This document shows, one piece after another, positions 58,551 through 64,000 of a stretch of DNA of 64,000 nucleotides (position 1 is the stretch's first letter; each line of letters opens with the position of its first letter). This stretch comes from Buddleja alternifolia (Eukaryota > Streptophyta > Magnoliopsida > Lamiales > Scrophulariaceae). A program made the position numbers and the translations under genes. Under the pieces are notes generated by a model. That model saw nothing but the letters and a program-made list of their open reading frames with translations, searched no databases and had not been told where the DNA came from. The stretch spans positions 6,139,246 to 6,203,245 of the forward strand of contig CM033402.1 of assembly GCA_019426215.1 (NCBI GenBank), read 5' to 3'.

Positions 58551-60679
58551 TGTTGGGATATAGTGGAGCCGGATAAAAAATAGGATTGAAAGTCGAAAAA
58601 TTTAGTCAAATAGAGTCAAGATGAAGACGAGATGGGTCGGGAAGATCCGGGGTTACGAAAGGGTCGAAACAAGTGAAGATGGACTTGGAATAGGGTGGTA
58701 GCCGCGACTACAACTGTTGGTCCCAAGTGGCATACGAAAGGGTCTAGAAGGCGGGGGGGTTGAATAGACCCTGAAGTCTTTTTCGACTTCAAAAAGGTTT
58801 CGTATTAAAATGGTTTGGACGCTTGAAATGTGAACGCTTGACTGAGTGTTTACTTAGAAATATAGACGGTTAGGTTAAGCGTCTGATGAAGACTGTTTTT
58901 AGAGAGTTAACTTAGACTTCAAGATTTGAATACTTTCACCGAGTGGGTTTAAGCGTTCAGTTCTTTAATCAGTGTTAGCACAGCGGAATGATTTTTCTAG
59001 TCTTCTTTTGAAAGCTTTAGCGTCACCAGAAGTTTCTTAGTTGTTTAGCTTTTGATTGTGTTTTACTTAATCAATTTATGCAATGATATGATATGAAAGA
59101 ATTGACTGAAAAGTAAATAACACAATATTTGTAAGGTTCGTTGGGTGATGTAATCTCAACTACATCCTTCTTCTCCTTGAACACTTGGAGGCAATCCACT
59201 AAAGTGATTCTCAAAGAATCACATAGAATCTTCTACACAATAGGGAGAGATAGATGTCGATGACTTGAGCTCCTTGATTACACAGATTTCTGCTCCAAAT
59301 CACTTCAATCTCCTTGCTTCTTTCACCCAGAAATGATGCAAGTATCCAACTTCGACTTCACACAGATCACGAGGCTTGGATGGGTTTTTCTAAAACGGTT
59401 TGTTTGATTTTGATGAAGTTCAAACAACTTGGAAATATCTCAGTAGGAAAGTGGTTTCTTCGAAAAGAATGTTTGAGATATTTGTTGACTGTCTCAGGAT
59501 TGAAGAAAAGCAGAGGGAATGTTTTCTTGAATATTCTGGCTTTTCTGAGAGTTTAAGGAATGAGACTTCAATGCAACAGCAATTCGACTTGAAGATTAAT
59601 TGTTCTTTCTCTTTGGCTTGTTGTTGAAGTCCTATTTATAGGCATTCTTGGAGAAAGTGTCCGTTTGACACATGCACAGGCGTGTGTCTCTCACTTCCGC
59701 GAGTGAACATCTTTTGTCCTTTTTCCTGAAAATCTGCTGCACAAAAGTTGGTGCTGCAGTCTGAGATAGTTGACAGTCCAATAGGGTGGCTTCTCCGTAT
59801 GTCTGAAAGTGCTTATCACATTTAATGCTCTTATCAGCATTTAATGCATTTGAATTAAATACCCGGTGGTACTTAATGCTCTGAGAATATTTGCATTAAA
59901 CTCCTTCTGGACTTAGAAATAAATTCAAGTGAATTTACTTCTGTCCCATAAGGAAACGCTTGATGTAGCTGGTCAATTGGACGCTTGGAGACTTTTATCT
60001 TCTTTCAGAAATCAGGCGCTTGAGTCTTCGAACTTTACCACTGATAAACTCACTCAGAAATTATCAGACGCTCAGCCTAAGACTACTTAGCCTAACAATT
60101 TAAAGTAAAATAAAACAAAGCCTAATAAGCCTATTACAAAACTAACGCTTCAAAGCTTATACAAATTTTCTACTAAAATCAAACTTACATATTTTTGGGT
60201 CTAACACAAAGTCCTAATTGTCATCATCAAAACATCTAACATGAAATTCCTAACAACAACGCAGAATGTCAACAGTAAGTTTAGTCGCGGCTACGGGGTA
60301 TTTTAGCCATGACTATTGGGCGCGGATCCGAGACTTGGGGCGTAAGTTGGCATGATTTTGGATGGATTTTGATAGATTTGAGTCCTATTTTGGATGGGTT
60401 TGTTTCCTATTGTGATAGGAATTATTCTCTAAGTTGTTAATAATTGTTTTCCTCATTTGTTAGGGTTTAGACTTAGTCCACTATTATAAATAGTAGAACT
60501 CTCCTTATAATTTATTGATTCAATCATTGAGAAATAAAGATATAGTCTAGGTTGCCTCGTGGATATAGGAAATTATGCCGAACCATATTAAAATCCTCGT
60601 GTCATTATCTTTATGTTTAGGCTTAGAATATTCTTGTTTCTTGATTATTTTTCGTGCTCTGATACTACCATTCTTAACA
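58551..60679 (+). repeat. 5' LTR of the non-autonomous element (split by solo LTR)
   Basis: It starts TGTTGGGATATAGTGGAGCC and ends CATTCTTAACA. Without the inserted solo LTR it is about 583 bases, and it aligns to 61760-62362. A TATA word, TATTATAAATAG, is near 60483. It carries inverted words GTAGCCGCGACTAC. Confidence 0.88.
58715..60255 (-). repeat. Solo LTR of the Sirevirus-like family, target duplication ACAAC
   Basis: This 1,541-base LTR is related along its length to the LTRs at 7637 and 20225: it ends TGTTGGTCCCAAGTGGCATA at left and AACATGAAATTCCTAACA at right. It is clearly more diverged from those two than they are from each other, so it is a sister family or an older branch. ACAAC lies on both sides (58710-58714 and 60256-60260). 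A TATA box (minus strand) is at 59642-59631. It arose by recombination between two LTRs. Confidence 0.93.
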
Positions 60680-61759
60680 ACTGGAATAAGAGCCATATGT
60701 TGTAGATTTAGAAGAGCTCATGAGTCTAGATCTATGGGAAAGCGTTTTTGATTAAACGCGGATTTCATCGTGGGAACGATGGTAAAAGATGGAAGAATAA
60801 TCAAGCTCGATCATTTTGTTGAAGGGAGCACGAATTGAGGCCGTGGTGAAGCCAGAGAAGATGACAGAGGAGGATGGGGTCTGTTAGATTACCAACCAAA
60901 GAGGGATAATCCCATTGAACGTTAACCAAAAAATATTGGAAAATCGTGGTGCCAATAGATAGGCTGATCCACAGCAGCAGAGGCAAATTTGTGATGTCGG
61001 GTGGGTAGACATGAAGCTAATAGGAGCAGTTGTGGTGCCAGAGGCAAATCTGTAGAGCCAGAGGTCATAGAGCAAATCCGTGTTGGCAAGAGGGAGCGAA
61101 CGAGTGGCTGGAGACCAAGGGGTAGAGTTACGGTGCCAAGAAATCAAATCCATAGAGCCATAGGTTAGAGTGATAAAATTGATAGCCGAGACGGTAGAGT
61201 CGTATAGTCGATAAACGAGAGGGCAGGTTGTGGAGACAGATCCACGTAGAGAGATCCACGAGGCAGAGACATGACTCCGAGAGGGCACACGTAGAGCCAA
61301 AAGTGATGGAGGCAGGATGTGAAGCCGGGTAGGTAGATTCGCAGAGCCGTGGGTTCTTTTGGCAGATGGATGTGACATAGTTCGTGGAGCGGGAGGTCGA
61401 GCAGATGTGTCAGTGACCCGAGTTGTGCTGAGATGGGTCAGCCACATAGTTCTTTTGGAGTAACCTATATTTGAGAATCAGTTGGACTGAGATGGGTGTG
61501 CCACGGTATTTAAGAGTTGGCTGATCACTAAAGAATAGGATAGTGGCGAGGGTTCAAATAGAGGGAGTGATGTTCATAGAAAGTGTCCGTCAAGTGAGTG
61601 ACACTAGAGGGCGGATGAGTTGATGAGGTAATGAGATGTCTCAAGATTTGATCTCCATTAGGTTTGGGGATGTGCTAACAAGATTGAGATTCACTTGGAA
61701 AAAGTGAAGTGGTGGTTCAAGTTGAGTTCGAGCTTTTGATCAATTTCCAAGCGGGAGAT
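60680..61759 (+). other. Internal region of the non-autonomous LTR element
   Basis: It opens with the primer-site-like TGGAATAAGAGCC and ends with the purine tract. The plus strand is purine-rich (GAGCCAGAGG- and GTAGAGCC-type words). I see no gag or pol domain. Open frames on the minus strand (61447-60884) are Ser/Thr/Pro-rich and look like chance. Confidence 0.7.
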
Positions 61760-62362
61760 TGTTAGGTTATAGTGGAGTCGGATAAAAAATAGGATTGAAA
61801 GTTGAAAAATAGAGCCAAATAGAGCTAAGATGAAGATGAGATGTGTCGGGAAGATCCGGGGTCGCGAAATGGTCGAAACAACTTAAGATGGACTTGGAAC
61901 AGGGTGTAGCCGCGGCTACCAGCAAGCTTAGCCGCGACTACCAGTTCAGAATGTCAACAGTGAGTTTAGCCGCGGCTAGAAGGTATTTAAGCCACAACTA
62001 CTGGGCGTGGATCCAAAACTTGGGGCGCAAGTTGGCGAGATTTTGGGCGGATTTTGACAGATTTTAGTCCTATTTTGAATGGGTTTGTTTCGAATTGTGA
62101 TAGGAATTATTCTCTAAGTTGTTAAAGATTGTTCCTTATTTGTTAGTGTTTAGACTTATTCCACTATTATAAATAGTAGAACTCTCCTTGCAATTGATTG
62201 ATTCACTAATTGAGAAAGAAAAATGTAATCTAGGTTGGCTCGTGGATGTAGGCAATTATGCCGAACCACGTCAAAATTCTTGTGTCATTATCTTCATGTT
62301 TATGCTTAGAATATTCTTGTTTCTTGATTATTTTTCGTACTCTGATGCTACGATCCTTAACA
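61760..62362 (+). repeat. 3' LTR of the non-autonomous element
   Basis: This 603-base LTR, TGTTAGGTTATAGTGGAGTC to CGATCCTTAACA, aligns to the 5' LTR with perhaps 10% difference by eye, so the element is older than the Sirevirus-like copy at 7637. Confidence 0.88.
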
Positions 62363-63601
62363 TAGAATGCATATGAAATTCAATTTCTAATTGACTTATC
62401 TTATTATTAATCAAATTTATTTTAGTTGTTTTAACATAAATTTTATTAGCATCCGTAAATAGTGTGCAATATATTGTCCATGTAATTGATGCAATATCTC
62501 TACTTCTTATAGATACGAAAATAGGCACTAGAGAGATTGATATTGATTACTTAATACATTCGCAAGTAATAAATGGGCAATAAAGACTCGGTATACTTGT
62601 ATAACCTGAGCCATGACATAATAGTTCCAGTCGGACACTATAAAAGAGTGGTAGCTTATGTTGTAGACACATCAGTTGAACTCGACTCGCATTGGTTCTA
62701 TCGCATGAGTTTTCACTCTGTGATTGTCATTGACAGAACTAATCAATTGGGATAGGTATAAGTGAACATATGACCTGAGAAATTGAGTTAAAGATGCACC
62801 CATGACATCGAGTCTGTCACTAGAGCAGTTAGACCTAAATCACCCGTTGGTCTTCGACCTTGAAATGCGACTTGATGGGTGAGTGGTAATCTTCACTGTT
62901 GCTAAGATATAATTTATTCTATCTCAGCCCACAAAGAATGGCAATTGTATCAATTGATGTGAAACCAGCCTTCTTGAATGGAAAAAATGCGTCCTATGTG
63001 ATTATAAATAATAAAGATCAAAGTCTTTACCCAACGCATTTGGAGTTGCTAGTGTCGGACACTATAGCAAACTTAGTGATTTTGAATTATTGTAATTTAG
63101 ACATATGGTAAGGTTAGTGAGTTTGATTTTACCATGACTCTCATTTGGGCTACGAAGTGGGGCACATGACTGATTAGGTGTTACCCACTTCCTTTGGATT
63201 CCTCGCATTGCCCAACAAGATGAACCAAAAGAGTCACGCTTTAATGGTTGACCAAGAAAAATAAAAAAAAATATTTCTATTGGGCTTTAGAGTATTTAAT
63301 TTATTATATAAGTTAAATATTATTAATTAGTTGTTAATTAAATGAATAAATGAATTAATTAAAAAATAGAATTATTAATTGATTAATTTCTTAGAGAAAT
63401 AAATTATTAAATTTATTCTTGGTATTAATTAGTTAATTTGTTGGATTAAATAAATAACTAAAATTATATAAGGAACCCTACGCCACAAGGCTCGACTGGG
63501 TCGACCCTAGGCATCCCCTAGGAGCTCCAATGGACCTAAGTCTTTGATGTGTACTTTTTACCTAAAGACTTAAGACTTTTGAGCAAGTGAAATCATTATG
63601 T

Positions 63602-63762
63602 TATGGTAGACCGAAAGTATTGCTCCCAGTCCACTATGCACCACAAATTTACAAGTGGTGGAGTGGTTTTCACATGGTGGTTGGGTGATAAAAACCACCC
63701 CACCACTTGGGAATATGTGCGTGGAGGATAGTGGACTGGAGCAAAGCACTCGGTCCACCATA
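63602..63762. mobile_element. Short MITE, same family as 45256-45411
   Basis: The ends TATGGTAGACCGAAAGTATT and, on the other strand, TATGGTGGACCGAGTGCTTT pair with each other and share the GCTCC-AGTCCACTA core with the copy at 45256. It lies inside the outer LTR insertion. Confidence 0.72.
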
Positions 63763-63808
63763 GCTTTTCCATCAATAAGTCCTCTCCTAGACTTTTGAGT
63801 AAGTAACA

Positions 63809-64000
63809 CTTGCAAATTTAAATAGGGGGATTGATGAGGAAGAGGAAGATTATGATGAAGAAGGATAAACACATTGCAAATGATGCCTGCTTTTTCGCCT
63901 TTGTCTAATATAAGGTTGGTAACTCATCTTTACTATTATCTTGTACGAGATGTATATATTTAACTTGGAATGATCTGCTAGGTGATTGTAGGAGATAACA
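63809..64000 (+). pseudogene. Broken partial copy of NC2-alpha exon 6 and 3'UTR, part 2
   Basis: The copy resumes with CTTGCAAATTTAAATAGGGG, the acidic tail codons and the stop at about 63868, then follows the NC2-alpha 3'UTR (53700-53830) to the window edge. It continues outside the window. Confidence 0.9.

Larger units (their letters stand above)
58551..62362 (+). mobile_element. Non-autonomous copia-type LTR element, target duplication TAGAA
   Basis: Two LTRs (58551-60679, holding a solo LTR, and 61760-62362) flank an internal region of about 1.08 kb without gag or pol domains. After the 5' LTR, TGGAATAAGAGCC resembles the usual TGGTATCAGAGCC primer site; before the 3' LTR is CAAGCGGGAGAT, a copia-type purine tract. 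TAGAA lies at 58546-58550 and 62363-62367. Without the nested LTR it is about 2.27 kb, so it resembles a small non-autonomous (TRIM/LARD-like) element. Confidence 0.88.
58518..63808 (+). mobile_element. Outer LTR insertion (probable solo LTR), split by a nested element
   Basis: It starts TGTTAGGATTATGTCC at 58518 and ends AGTAACA at 63808. Taking out the nested element and its duplication leaves about 1,474 bases with no coding domain, which suits a solo LTR. Orientation is uncertain. It includes the short MITE at 63602-63762. Confidence 0.7.

Noticed and set aside
60884..61447. 187-codon Ser/Thr/Pro-rich frame on the minus strand
   Set aside because: It lies antisense in a non-autonomous LTR element, with no known domain.

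Overview
This window is nuclear DNA of a flowering plant, almost certainly a eudicot. It is AT-rich, with intron-split genes of plant type (a chloroplast-targeted MEP-pathway kinase, a RHC1A-type RING ligase, an NC2-alpha/NF-YC11 subunit, a phytocystatin relic) set among many layers of plant transposons. I cannot name the species.

Regions. (1) 1-23.5 kb is one nested transposon block. A CACTA (En/Spm) element on the minus strand (2261-23517) carries a tnp2 transposase and a second gene ending in a Ulp1-like protease tail. It was hit near its left end by a hAT element (1 to about 2260, left end outside the window). A 14.1 kb Sirevirus-like Ty1/copia retrotransposon (7637-21731, target duplication AATCA) cut its transposase gene. 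The retrotransposon has gag and pol, both full of stops, and a very long third reading frame after pol that looks as if it holds two spliceosomal introns. (2) 23.5-26.8 kb is gene-free, with a foldback element, hAT-like sequence and telomere-like repeats. (3) 26.8-42.6 kb is the gene island: the RING-H2 ligase (+), CMK/IspE (+, 11 exons, with a tandemly duplicated splice acceptor in intron 1) and an intronless-CDS UBA-domain protein (-, with a 2.4 kb 5'UTR intron). (4) 42.6-50.6 kb is gene-free, with SINEs, MITEs and foldback elements. (5) 50.6-55.6 kb holds the NC2-alpha (Dr1-associated corepressor) gene (+, 6 exons) and a phytocystatin relic (-) with two frameshifts. (6) 55.6-64 kb holds MITEs and a broken partial copy of NC2-alpha exon 6. 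That copy is split by a three-deep LTR stack whose target duplications (T/CTTGC, TAGAA, ACAAC) give the order of insertion.

The host genes are ordinary single genes without operon-like linkage: isoprenoid supply in plastids (CMK), ubiquitin transfer (RING), ubiquitin binding (UBA) and general transcription repression (NC2-alpha). The most unusual items are the intron-bearing third frame of the retrotransposon, the fourfold acceptor repeat in CMK intron 1, the Ulp1 tail in the CACTA element, the five foldback elements with 9-bp target duplications, and the dated nesting at the right edge. Exon limits were read by hand from GT/AG sites and reading frame. No alignment or database search was run.
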